Below, in pieces: positions 47,331-55,390 of a stretch of 64,000 nucleotides of DNA; the stretch's first letter is position 1, and every line of letters begins with the position of its first letter. A program made the translations under genes and the position numbers. A model generated the notes under the pieces. That model did no database searches and was not told the origin of the DNA. It saw only the letters and a list, made by a program, of their open reading frames with translations. The stretch comes from Rubrivivax sp. (GTDB taxonomy: Bacteria; Pseudomonadota; Gammaproteobacteria; Burkholderiales; Burkholderiaceae_C). The DNA is taken from the NCBI GenBank assembly GCA_021300575.1, contig JAJTDM010000007.1, positions 1 through 64,000 on the forward strand. Reading direction: 5' to 3'.

Positions 47331-48262
47331 TAAACCTCGGGCACGATCATCTCCGCCGTCACCGGCTGGCGGATGTAGTCGGGGTGGCGCACGCGCTCGG
47401 GCAGCTCCACCGTGGGCTTGGCCATTTCCTCATAGGGCATCAGCGTCAGCAGGTGGGCAATGCAGTTCAGGCGCGCGCGCTTCTTGTCCACCGCCTGCAC
47501 CACCCACCAGGGTGCTTCCGCAATGTGGGTGCGCTCCAGCATCGCCTCCTTGGCGCGGGTGTAGTCTTCCCAGCGTCGGCGGCTCTCCAGGTCCATGGGG
47601 CTGAGCTTCCACTGCTTCAGGGGATCATGGATGCGACCCAGGAAGCGCAGGTGCTGCTCTTCGTCAGTGATGGAGAACCAGTACTTGATCACCTTGATGC
47701 CGCTGCGCACCAGCATGCGCTCGAACTCCGGCACCGAGCGGAAGAACTCTTCCACGTCGGCTTCGGAGCAGAAGCCCATGACACGCTCCACGCCAGCACG
47801 GTTGTACCAACTGCGGTCGAACAGCACCATCTCGCCGGCTGCGGGCAGGTGGGACACGTAGCGCTGGAAGTACCACTGCGTGCGCTCCCGGCTGCTGGGC
47901 GCTGGCAGGGCCACCACCCGGGCGATACGGGGGTTCAGACGCTGGGTGATGCGCTTGATGACGCCGCCCTTGCCGGCAGCGTCCCGGCCCTCAAAGACGA
48001 TGACCACCTTCTCGCCGGTATGGGCCACCCAATCCTGCAGTTTCACCAGCTCGCCCTGCAGCCGGAAGAGTTCGCGGAAGTAGGTCTGACGCGCAAGGCG
48101 AAGCCCTTCCGGATCCGCCTCATCCTGGCCCGACAACGCATCCACGTTGCGGTCTTCCAGTTCAAGTTCCAGTTCTTCGTCGTACCCGTCGATCAGGTCG
48201 GCTTCCAGACGCTTGAGAAGGTGCTCGTCGATGGGCGAGGCGGGCGGTGAACTGTCGCTCAT
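47327..48262 (-). CDS. ppk2: Polyphosphate kinase 2
   Basis: This 311-residue PPK2 enzyme transfers phosphate between polyphosphate and nucleotides. It shows Walker A FEGRDAAGKGGVIKR, Walker B LFDRSWYNRAGVERVMGF, and the lid region SPMDLESRRRWEDYTRAKEAML. A Glu/Asp-rich N-terminal segment precedes the catalytic core. The ATG at 48262 has AAGAGG 8 nt upstream. A candidate Pho box points to it, as expected for a polyphosphate enzyme, and the exoD-like gene follows with a 4-nt overlap. Confidence 0.93.
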   Translation of the reverse strand: MSDSSPPASPIDEHLLKRLEADLIDGYDEELELELEDRNVDALSGQDEADPEGLRLARQTYFRELFRLQGELVKLQDWVAHTGEKVVIVFEGRDAAGKGGVIKRITQRLNPRIARVVALPAPSSRERTQWYFQRYVSHLPAAGEMVLFDRSWYNRAGVERVMGFCSEADVEEFFRSVPEFERMLVRSGIKVIKYWFSITDEEQHLRFLGRIHDPLKQWKLSPMDLESRRRWEDYTRAKEAMLERTHIAEAPWWVVQAVDKKRARLNCIAHLLTLMPYEEMAKPTVELPERVRHPDYIRQPVTAEMIVPEVY

Positions 48263-48312
48263 GATGTCAACCTCTTGATCAGGGGCTTGATGGCGTAGCA
48301 TGAACGACTACC

Positions 48313-48330
48313 GTGACCGAGGTTTGACAA
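48313..48330 (-). promoter_or_regulatory. Candidate Pho box of ppk2
   Basis: On the minus strand TTGTCAAACCTCGGTCAC has GTCA cores 11 bp apart, about 50 bp upstream of the ppk2 ATG and pointing toward it. Confidence 0.55.
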
Positions 48331-48449
48331 AGGTGACCACTCCTCTGCAGAAATCTCGGTCACTTTTGCCGAACCTGACTGACACATTGGGCCTTCAAAC
48401 TCCTGGAGCGGAAAGAGGGGGCACAGCCCGACACGCACGGGAGGTTCGC

Positions 48450-48536
48450 ATGGAAGAGGCGCTGCGCAGAGGCGAAGAGGCCCGCCTCAGGGATCCACGT
48501 CAGGTGCTCCCACGCTGGAATCTGCAGCGCCGCTGA
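48450..48536 (+). CDS. Possible 28-residue small protein
   Basis: An ATG with GGGAGG 5 nt upstream opens 28 codons, rich in Arg and Glu (MEEALRRGEEARLRDP...). The ribosome-binding site is better than that of many real genes here, but there is no known family and no clear neighbour link. In high-GC DNA short frames are common, so this is only a candidate. Confidence 0.25.
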   Translation: MEEALRRGEEARLRDPRQVLPRWNLQRR

Positions 48537-48610
48537 GCAGGTGCTCCTTGCAGTCAGAGGCTTTGTTCCGGTCGCAACAGTCAGGGCTTGGGGGTGCTTC
48601 GGTTAACCCG

Positions 48611-48624
48611 TTGATGAACATCAA
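48611..48624. promoter_or_regulatory. Perfect FNR/ANR-type box
   Basis: TTGATGAACATCAA matches the FNR consensus TTGAT-N4-ATCAA at every defined position. It lies 135 bp upstream of the alcohol dehydrogenase ATG and would activate it when oxygen is low, if the promoter lies about 40 bp downstream. Confidence 0.65.
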
Positions 48625-48758
48625 GTGAGGCCTGCCCTCAAGTTCGAAACTGCGTGCTCTGGCGGGGATGGCGTCGTGGGCCGCCCGCTGGTCGTTCAAT
48701 GTTCTGGCGCAAGACGCACGGTTGAACGCACCAACCACCTCAGTTGCGGGAGAGCAGC

Positions 48759-49832
48759 ATGGCCAAGATGAGAGCAGCAATCTTCGTGGAGCCGGGGCGC
48801 ATCGTGCTGGACGAGAAGCCCGTTCCGGATGTCGGTGCGCTGGATGCGCTGGTGCGGGTGACCACCACCACCATCTACGGCACCGATGTGCACATCCTCA
48901 AGGGTGAATACCCCGTGGCGAGGGGGCTGACCATCGGTCACGAACCGGTGGGCGTGATCGAGAAGCTCGGCTCAGCCGTTCAGGGCTACCGCGAGGGCCA
49001 GCGCGTGATTGCCGGCGCGATCACGCCCAGCGGTTGGAGCCATGCCTGCCTGTGCGGATCCTGCTCGCAGGACGGTGCCGGGACTGCACATGGCTGGAAG
49101 GCCTTGGGCGGCTGGAGGCTGGGCAACACGATCGATGGCTGCCAGGCGGAGTACGTCCTGGTGCCCGACGCGATGACCAACCTGGCGCCCGTGCCTGATG
49201 CGTTGACCGACGAACAGGTGCTCATGTGCCCTGACATCATGTCCACGGGCTTCAGCGGTGCCGAGCGCGCGGACGTACGCATTGGAGACAGCGTGGCGGT
49301 GTTCGCGCAGGGTCCGATCGGGCTTTGCGCCGCCGCAGGGGCCAGGCTCAGCGGCGCCAGCGTGGTCATCGGCGTGGATCGTTTGCCCGACCGTTTGCGC
49401 ATGGCTACACGCTTGGGTGTCGATCACGTGATCGACGCCAGTCGCACCGATCCTGTCGAAGAGATCATGAGGCTGACCGCCGGACGTGGTGTCGATGTGG
49501 CCATCGAGGCGCTGGGCACACAGCAGACCTTCGAGGCCTGCCTGCGCGTGCTGCGCCCTGGCGGGACGTTGTCGAGCCTGGGGGTGTACTCCAGTGATCT
49601 GACGATTCCGCTGGGAGCATTTGCCGCAGGGCTGGGTGACCACCGCATCGTCACCACGCTCTGCCCCGGGGGCAAGGAACGCATGCGACGCCTGATGTCG
49701 GTGATCGAGGGTGGACGCGTCGATCTCGGTGCGATGGTGACGCATCGCTTCAAGTTGAACGACATCGAGGCCGCATACGACTTGTTCGCCAACCAGCGAG
49801 ACGGCGTGCTCAAGGTCGCCATCACTCCGTGA
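48759..49832 (+). CDS. Zinc-type medium-chain alcohol dehydrogenase with Cys-to-Tyr change
   Basis: This 357-residue MDR dehydrogenase has a catalytic-domain HEPVG motif at 61-65, an NAD(P)-binding fold (VAVFAQGPIGLCAAAGARLSGA) and VEEIMRLTAGRGVDVAIEALG. In close family members the first zinc ligand is Cys in ICGTDVHILKGEYP; here the codon at 48876-48878 is TAC, giving Tyr40 in IYGTDVHILKGEYP. This may abolish or change metal binding, and one G-to-A change explains it. GGGAGA lies upstream of the chosen ATG. The gene sits behind a perfect FNR-type box. Confidence 0.9.
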   Translation: MAKMRAAIFVEPGRIVLDEKPVPDVGALDALVRVTTTTIYGTDVHILKGEYPVARGLTIGHEPVGVIEKLGSAVQGYREGQRVIAGAITPSGWSHACLCGSCSQDGAGTAHGWKALGGWRLGNTIDGCQAEYVLVPDAMTNLAPVPDALTDEQVLMCPDIMSTGFSGAERADVRIGDSVAVFAQGPIGLCAAAGARLSGASVVIGVDRLPDRLRMATRLGVDHVIDASRTDPVEEIMRLTAGRGVDVAIEALGTQQTFEACLRVLRPGGTLSSLGVYSSDLTIPLGAFAAGLGDHRIVTTLCPGGKERMRRLMSVIEGGRVDLGAMVTHRFKLNDIEAAYDLFANQRDGVLKVAITP

Positions 49833-49848
49833 TGAGACGCACAGGCCT

Positions 49849-50898
49849 TCACGTATGCCCGAGGTAGACCAACGCCGCGTTCACGGCATAGGTGGCCACC
49901 AGCCCCACGCTGACCCAGCTGACCACACGCAGTACCTGCCCTTTAGGCCGCATCACCAGGCCGACGATGACCAAGCCCGACATGACCAGGGCTGTCACGG
50001 CGGTTCCCGTGTGCACGGTGGACACCTCGGAGAGCAACGGGCCGCGCATGTAGAACAGATCATCCACCGCCAAGACGGCCACGTTGAAGAGATTGCTTCC
50101 AAGCAGATTGCCGATGGCCATGTCCAGGGCGCCTAGCCGCAGGGCGCCCAGCGTCACGGCAATCTCAGGCAGCGTCGTCACAAAGGCCATGAGCACGGTG
50201 CCGACGAAGCTTGCAGACAGCCCCAGGGCCGGCGCCAGGCGATCCGCCACCGAGGGCAGCCACATGCCCGCGGCCAGCACCACGAGTGAGGCGGTAGCAA
50301 ACCGACGCCACTCACGGCGCCGATTCGCCCAGGCGCCTGCCGCGTTGGCGCCCGAAGTGGTGGTGGGCTGGCTGGCCGCTACTTCAGTGGGCTGATATGC
50401 GATCGCAGCGGAGTCACGGTGTTCGTGTGAGTGCACCGCCTTGAGGGCCAGCAGGTACAGCAACAGCAGCAACGGGCTGTAGACCCCGACGTGCAGCAAG
50501 GAAGGGGCGCCTTGGCCGGTCAGCAGGCTCAGGGCCACGAAGCCCAGCATGACCACGCCAAAGCCAGCCGAGAGCAGGTGGTTCGAGCTGGCCTCCTGGT
50601 ACAAGGGCTGGCGGCGCTGCAAGACGTCCACAACGGCCAGAAACAGCATATTCACGACGCAGGCGCCCAGAGCGTTTCCCACCGCCAGGTTGGGTTCGCC
50701 GACGAAGGCCACCGCACTGATGCCGGCGGCCAGCTCCGGCAGGGACGTCACGGTGGCCAGCAGTGCAAGGCCCACCCAGCCGCGACCCCACCCGTAGGCT
50801 TGGGCGAGGGCATCTGCACTGACGCTGAGCATGTAGCCTGCGCGTGCGATCAGCAGCGCGCACAAGGCGAATTGCAGTAGCAGCCAGGCCAAGGTCAT
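49849..50898 (-). CDS. Calcium/sodium (cation/proton) exchanger family protein
   Basis: This 349-residue membrane protein has two inverted exchanger halves, each with the alpha-repeat signature: LLATVTSLPELAAGISAV with VGNALGACVVNMLFL in the first, and LMAFVTTLPEIAVTLGAL with GNLLGSNLFNVAVLAVDD in the second. The acidic residues in SLPEL and TLPEI bind the cation. A His-rich cytoplasmic loop (HSHEHRD) joins the halves. Its ATG overlaps the P-type ATPase stop by 4 nt, so both likely handle the same ion, probably Ca2+. Confidence 0.9.
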   Translation of the reverse strand: MTLAWLLLQFALCALLIARAGYMLSVSADALAQAYGWGRGWVGLALLATVTSLPELAAGISAVAFVGEPNLAVGNALGACVVNMLFLAVVDVLQRRQPLYQEASSNHLLSAGFGVVMLGFVALSLLTGQGAPSLLHVGVYSPLLLLLYLLALKAVHSHEHRDSAAIAYQPTEVAASQPTTTSGANAAGAWANRRREWRRFATASLVVLAAGMWLPSVADRLAPALGLSASFVGTVLMAFVTTLPEIAVTLGALRLGALDMAIGNLLGSNLFNVAVLAVDDLFYMRGPLLSEVSTVHTGTAVTALVMSGLVIVGLVMRPKGQVLRVVSWVSVGLVATYAVNAALVYLGHT

Positions 50899-53597
50899 GC
50901 AAGGGTCCTTTGCGGGATGCGGACCCACAGCTTGCGCAGTTCCTCCAACCAGAGCACGAGGCTGGCGAGCCCCAGCAGTGGCAACAGCGACTCCAGGGGC
51001 AGCGGCACGGTGTGGAACAGCGTGTTCATCGGTGGCGCGTAAAGCACCAGCCCTTGCAGCAGCACCGACAGTGTGAGTCCGCCCAGCAGCCATCGGTTGC
51101 GCACGATGCGCAAGCCCAATGCCGAAGCGCTTGCCGATTGGCAGTTCAGCACGTTGAACCACTGGCACATGGCCAGCACGGTGAAGGTCTCTGTACGCAC
51201 GATCTCCACCGCCACTCCCTGACCCAGGCGCCACGCGAACCAGCCGAACGTCACGGCCGCGATCAAGGGTGTCATCAGGGCCACTCGCTTGAGCATCTCC
51301 GGGCCCAGAAGCCGGTCGTTGCGGGGCACCGGTCTGCGCCGCATTTCGTCGCCATCGGCGGGATCCAGCACCAGGTTCACCGTGACGGTGCCTTCGGTGA
51401 CGATGTTGATCCACAGGATTTGCACCGCCGCCAGCGGCAGCGGGAATCCACCCACCAGCGCCAGCAACAGCACCAGCACCTCGGCCAGTGAGGTGGCAAA
51501 CAAGTACAGGATCACCTTCTTGAGATTGGCGTAGACCACGCGCCCTTGCTCCACGGCGCCCACGATGGTGGAAAAGTTGTCGTCGGTGACGATGATCTTG
51601 GCCGCGCTCTTGGCAACCTCCGTACCGGTGATGCCCATGGCGACGCCCACGTCGGCACGTGCCAGAGCAGGGGCATCGTTGACGCCATCACCCGTCATGG
51701 CCACCACCTCGCCACGGGCCTGCAGGGCTTCGACGATGCGCAGCTTCTGCGCAGGTTGCACGCGGGCGAACACCGCGATCCTGGGCAGTGCGTCGCGCAG
51801 GTCCGCCTGGCCCATGCGCTCAAGCTCGGGTCCGTCCACGGCGTGCTCGCAGTCCCGTGCAATGCCCAGTTGACGTGCGATGGCCAGGCCGGTGAGCTTG
51901 TGGTCTCCCGTCACCATGATCGAGCGTATGCCCGCCGCACGACACTGCGCGACGGCGTGCTTGACCTCCTCGCGAGGGGGATCCATCTGTCCGACGAGGC
52001 CGAGCAGCCGTACACGGCCAGCCAGGGCATCGAAGCCGTCGGCCGGGTCAAGCGCATCGTCGGGCACAGTGGCAAACGCCAGCACCCGCAGCGCCTGGGT
52101 GGCCATGCCTTCTGCGGCTTCGCGCGCAGCCGTGTGCGCCTGCGCGCCCTCTGAGGTGCACAGGCGAAGCACGGCTTCGGGAGCGCCCTTGATCCACACA
52201 CGCCGTGGCATGTCGGCCATACGGTGCCGGGTCGCCATCAGCTTGGTGTCGGAATCGAAGGGCAGTTCGGCTTCGCGCGGTGCACTCTGGCGCACGGCCT
52301 CTAGGCTCATCCCTGCCTTGAGCACCAGCACCAGCAGCGCGCCTTCGGTCGGGTCGCCCAGCACGGCCCAGCCGGTGGCTGAGCCCGCGGGTGCTTGCAA
52401 TTCAGCGTCATTGCACAACGCTGCCGCCAGACAAAGCTCGCGCAGCGCAGGGTCTTCGGCGTCAACGGGCTCGCCGCCCTCTTCGAGCACACCTGTGGGG
52501 GCGTAGCCAATTCCGCCCACGGCAACCTCGCGCCCGCCCGGCAACCACAGGGTCACGGCGGTCATTTCATTGCGCGTCAAGGTGCCGGTCTTGTCGCTGC
52601 AAATGACGGTGGTCGAGCCCAGTGTCTCCACCGCCGACAGGCGCCGGATGATCGCGCCCCGATCGGCCATTCGCTGCATGCCGACCGCTAGCGCAATCGT
52701 CATCGCCACCGGCAGACCTTCAGGCACCATCGAGACCATCTGGCTGATGGCCACCATCAGCACTTCAGACAGCGGCAGTTCCCGCCACAGGCCCAGCAGC
52801 ACCACCAGGACAAACAGGCTCAGCGCTGCGGTCACCAGTGCGCGGCCGAATTGATCGAGCCGAAGTTCCAGAGGTGTCCTGGGCTCCTCGGCGCGTTCGG
52901 TGAGCCCGGCGATGCGACCCACTTCGGTGTGAACCCCTGTGGCGACGACCACGGCGCGCGCCCTGCCAGCCGTGACGTGGGTGCCTGAATACACCATGCA
53001 GTGGCGGTCCGCCAGTCCGGTGGCCTCAGGCACGGCGGCCACGGATTTCGACACGGGCACCGACTCCCCCGTGAGCGCGGCCTCGGCCACCTGCAACTGG
53101 GCTTCTTCGACCAGCCGGGCGTCAGCGCCCACCGCATCGCCTGCGGCCAACAGCACGGTGTCTCCAGGCACCAGGGCGCGCGCTTCGATGATCGATTCGC
53201 CACCGTCGCGCAGCACCCTCACATGCAGTGCCGCCAGACGCCGCAGCGCCGCCATCGAGCGCTCGGCCCGACCTTCCTGAAAGCTGCCGATCAGCGCGTT
53301 GATCAGCACCACAGCAAGGATGACCGCTGCATCGCCACGATGCCCCAGCGCCACCGCGAGCACCGCGGCCACGAAGAGGATGTAGATCAGCGGGCTCTTG
53401 AACTGCCGCCCGAAGGTGCGCCACAGGGGCTTGGGTGGCGGCTCTGGCAGCGCGTTGGGGCCATGCCGGGCTCTGGAGCGTTCGACGGCGGCCGCCTCCA
53501 GGCCCCGTTGAGCGTCAAGTTTGAAGTGATGCAGCACGTCACCCGCTGACATGGCATGCCAGGCGGGATGGGTGTTGTCACAGGCAGGACCGGCCAT
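50895..53597 (-). CDS. P2A-type cation-transporting ATPase (Ca2+-like)
   Basis: This 900-residue P-type ATPase has an N-terminal cation-ATPase domain, the actuator motif LTGESVPV, the ion-site helix VSMVPEGLPVAMTIAL, phosphorylation motif SDKTGTLTRNEM and hinge VAMTGDGVNDAPALARADVGVAMG. The PEGLP form and C-terminal six-helix region fit P2A pumps of the PMR1/SERCA-like bacterial group, so Ca2+ (or Mn2+) export is likely. It forms a coupled pair with the exchanger downstream. Such ATPases occur near low-oxygen alcohol dehydrogenase genes in related bacteria. Confidence 0.92.
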   Translation of the reverse strand: MAGPACDNTHPAWHAMSAGDVLHHFKLDAQRGLEAAAVERSRARHGPNALPEPPPKPLWRTFGRQFKSPLIYILFVAAVLAVALGHRGDAAVILAVVLINALIGSFQEGRAERSMAALRRLAALHVRVLRDGGESIIEARALVPGDTVLLAAGDAVGADARLVEEAQLQVAEAALTGESVPVSKSVAAVPEATGLADRHCMVYSGTHVTAGRARAVVVATGVHTEVGRIAGLTERAEEPRTPLELRLDQFGRALVTAALSLFVLVVLLGLWRELPLSEVLMVAISQMVSMVPEGLPVAMTIALAVGMQRMADRGAIIRRLSAVETLGSTTVICSDKTGTLTRNEMTAVTLWLPGGREVAVGGIGYAPTGVLEEGGEPVDAEDPALRELCLAAALCNDAELQAPAGSATGWAVLGDPTEGALLVLVLKAGMSLEAVRQSAPREAELPFDSDTKLMATRHRMADMPRRVWIKGAPEAVLRLCTSEGAQAHTAAREAAEGMATQALRVLAFATVPDDALDPADGFDALAGRVRLLGLVGQMDPPREEVKHAVAQCRAAGIRSIMVTGDHKLTGLAIARQLGIARDCEHAVDGPELERMGQADLRDALPRIAVFARVQPAQKLRIVEALQARGEVVAMTGDGVNDAPALARADVGVAMGITGTEVAKSAAKIIVTDDNFSTIVGAVEQGRVVYANLKKVILYLFATSLAEVLVLLLALVGGFPLPLAAVQILWINIVTEGTVTVNLVLDPADGDEMRRRPVPRNDRLLGPEMLKRVALMTPLIAAVTFGWFAWRLGQGVAVEIVRTETFTVLAMCQWFNVLNCQSASASALGLRIVRNRWLLGGLTLSVLLQGLVLYAPPMNTLFHTVPLPLESLLPLLGLASLVLWLEELRKLWVRIPQRTLA

Positions 53598-53747
53598 TCA
53601 GAGGTGTTCCCATCGACCACGGGCAGCTTCGGCAGGACTTGGGGCCGGGCGGGCGCCTCGGTGATGAATGCAACCACGCCCGACAAGCCAGCACGGCCGC
53701 AAGCCATGTGTCCGTGAACCCCCAAGGGCCGTGCGGTGCCCGGCCCG

Positions 53748-53797
53748 GCCCCCCGAGGGGGCGCAAGAAACCTTGGGAGCGGCCCTGCGGTTTCTTG
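53748..53797. repeat. REP-like palindromic element past the ars operon
   Basis: The element has a GCCCCC-CGA-GGGGGC hairpin (53748-53762), then CAAGAAACC (53764-53772) pairing with GGTTTCTTG (53789-53797). It lies downstream of acr3 and may end ars transcription. A related CCCCGAGGGG palindrome occurs inside arsJ at 56652-56688, suggesting a dispersed repeat family. Confidence 0.5.
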
Positions 53798-53893
53798 TGA
53801 GTGTGTCTGGCGCCCGCATTCGGGGCAACGGCAGTGGGTGAGAGAGTCCGCGTGGTGTTGACGTCGGTCAAACCGACGCCTGTTGCGTGCGCA

Positions 53894-54907
53894 TCACGCC
53901 GCGCGGCCGCGCCGCCTGTTCACCCACCACACCAGCGACAGCATCACCGGCACCTCCACCAGCACGCCCACCACCGTGGCCAGGGCGGCGCCGGAGTGCA
54001 GGCCGAACAGCGAGATGGCCACGGCCACGGCCAGTTCGAAGAAGTTGCTGGTGCCGATCAGGCAGGCCGGGCCGGCAATGTCATGTGGCAGCTTCAGCCA
54101 GCGCGCACCCAGCCAGCTGATGGCGAACACGCCGTAGCTCTGCAGCACCAGTGGCACCGCGATCAGCACGATGATGAAAGGCTGGGCCACCAGGGTGGGC
54201 GCCTGCAGGCCGAACAGCAGCACCACGGTGGCGATGAGACCCGCTACGGCCGCCGGCTTGAGCCGGGCGGTGAAGTCGCTGACCGCCAGCTCAGACCGCC
54301 GTTGCAGCACGGCGCGCGTGGCCATGCCGGCCAGCAGCGGCAGCACCACGTAGAGCACGGTGGCCAGCAGCAGGGTGGTCCACGGCACCGTGAGTTCGGT
54401 CACCCCCAGCAGGAAGGCGGCGATGGGCGCGAAGGCCACCACCATGATGAGGTCGTTGACCGAGACCTGCACGAGCGTGTAGTTCGGATCCCCCCGAACC
54501 AGTTGGCTCCAGACGAACACCATGGCGGTGCAGGGGGCCACACCCAGCAGGATCATCCCGGCGATGTACTGCTGCGCATCCGCCGGCGACACCCATCCCG
54601 CAAACATGAACTCGAAGAAGAGCACCCCGAGCCCCGCCATGGTGAAGGGCTTGATCAGCCAGTTCACCACCAGGGTCAACGCCAGGCCTTGAGGGCGTCG
54701 GCGCACCTCGCGCACGGCACCCCAGTCGATCTGGACCATCATCGGGTAGATCATGATCCAGATGAACACGGCCACCACCAGGTTGACGTGCGCCACTTCC
54801 AGTGCCGCCACGGCCTGGAACAGGCCGGGGACGGTGAGCCCGAGGGCGACCCCGGCCCCGATGCCCAGGGTCACCCACAGGGTCAGGAAGCGTTCGAACA
54901 GTCCCAT
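53894..54907 (-). CDS. acr3: Arsenite efflux transporter Acr3
   Basis: This 337-residue, ten-helix BASS-family permease exports arsenite. The conserved Cys in [21 protein letters not shown] is the residue essential in Acr3, and [12 protein letters not shown] and [20 protein letters not shown] are family signatures. [10 protein letters not shown] near residue 55 is typical of the N-terminal region. It is the last gene of the ars operon, following a tiny arsC remnant. Upstream are arsR, arsJ and a GAPDH gene. Confidence 0.95.
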   Translation of the reverse strand: MGLFERFLTLWVTLGIGAGVALGLTVPGLFQAVAALEVAHVNLVVAVFIWIMIYPMMVQIDWGAVREVRRRPQGLALTLVVNWLIKPFTMAGLGVLFFEFMFAGWVSPADAQQYIAGMILLGVAPCTAMVFVWSQLVRGDPNYTLVQVSVNDLIMVVAFAPIAAFLLGVTELTVPWTTLLLATVLYVVLPLLAGMATRAVLQRRSELAVSDFTARLKPAAVAGLIATVVLLFGLQAPTLVAQPFIIVLIAVPLVLQSYGVFAISWLGARWLKLPHDIAGPACLIGTSNFFELAVAVAISLFGLHSGAALATVVGVLVEVPVMLSLVWWVNRRRGRAA

Positions 54908-54928
54908 GGCGCTCTTCGTTGCCGATGT

Positions 54929-55003
54929 TCAGCGCGTGCCGATCTCGCGCATCTGCTGCTGCAGCGAGAGGCTGAACAGGACATGGCGGATGCGTTCGGT
55001 CAT
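54929..55003 (-). pseudogene. arsC: arsC arsenate reductase remnant (in-frame internal deletion, 24 codons)
   Basis: A 24-codon frame with GAGG 6 nt before its ATG lies exactly where arsC normally sits, between arsR and acr3. Its first ten residues (MTERIRHVLF) match the start of low-molecular-weight-phosphatase-type ArsC, which normally continues with the CTGNSARS catalytic loop. Its last part (SLSLQQQMREIGTR) matches the ArsC C-terminus. The catalytic middle, over 100 residues, is missing and the ends join in frame. It cannot be active. The similarity is judged from memory of the family. Confidence 0.7.
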
Positions 55004-55015
55004 GGGAACCTCGTG

Positions 55016-55390
55016 TCAGCAGCAGGTGGAAGGGGAGAGCGTGGCGAGCCCGCAGGGCTGGCCGCCGCAACAGTGATCGGTCAGGTAGGCGATGAGTTCG
55101 TTCATCTGGGCGATGAGCGGGCGGTACACCAGATGGCGGCCCTGGCGCTCGGCTTGCACCAGCCCGGTGTCCGCCAGGCCTCTGAGGTGAAACGACAGGG
55201 TGGACGAAGGCACACCCAGGGCGGCGGCCAGCACGCCCGGGGTCATCCCGTCAGGGCCTGCGCCCACCAGGGCGCGGAACACGCGCAACCTGGCGGGCTG
55301 GGCCAGTGCGGACAGCGCGGCCACCGCCTGGGCCTCGGACAAGGGGCCGGGCAGCACCACGGTGGCCGTGGTGAGAACGGCGGCGCTCAT
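55016..55390 (-). CDS. arsR: ArsR-family arsenic-responsive repressor
   Basis: This 124-residue winged-helix protein shows LSALAQPARLRVFRALVGAG and LGVPSSTLSFHLRGLADTGLVQAERQGRHLVYRPL, the ArsR HTH. It lacks a Cys in the DNA-binding helix; instead Cys pairs lie near the C-terminus (DHCCGGQPC and a final CC), the likely As(III) site, as in other atypical ArsR proteins. Its start overlaps the end of arsJ by 4 nt (ATGA). It probably binds the inverted repeat upstream of the GAPDH gene. Confidence 0.92.
   Translation of the reverse strand: MSAAVLTTATVVLPGPLSEAQAVAALSALAQPARLRVFRALVGAGPDGMTPGVLAAALGVPSSTLSFHLRGLADTGLVQAERQGRHLVYRPLIAQMNELIAYLTDHCCGGQPCGLATLSPSTCC

Larger units (their letters stand above)
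48263..48758. other. Intergenic region between ppk2 and alcohol dehydrogenase
   Basis: This 496-bp stretch holds a candidate Pho box for ppk2 (48313-48330), a small reading frame of 28 codons with a good ribosome-binding site (48450-48536) and a perfect FNR/ANR-type palindrome (48611-48624) ahead of the alcohol dehydrogenase. Nothing else is supported. Confidence 0.6.

Noticed and set aside
48300..48536. 78-codon frame starting beside the ppk2 Pho box
   Set aside because: The upstream part has no ribosome-binding site and runs through regulatory DNA; only the internal 28-codon version with a good site was kept, at low confidence.
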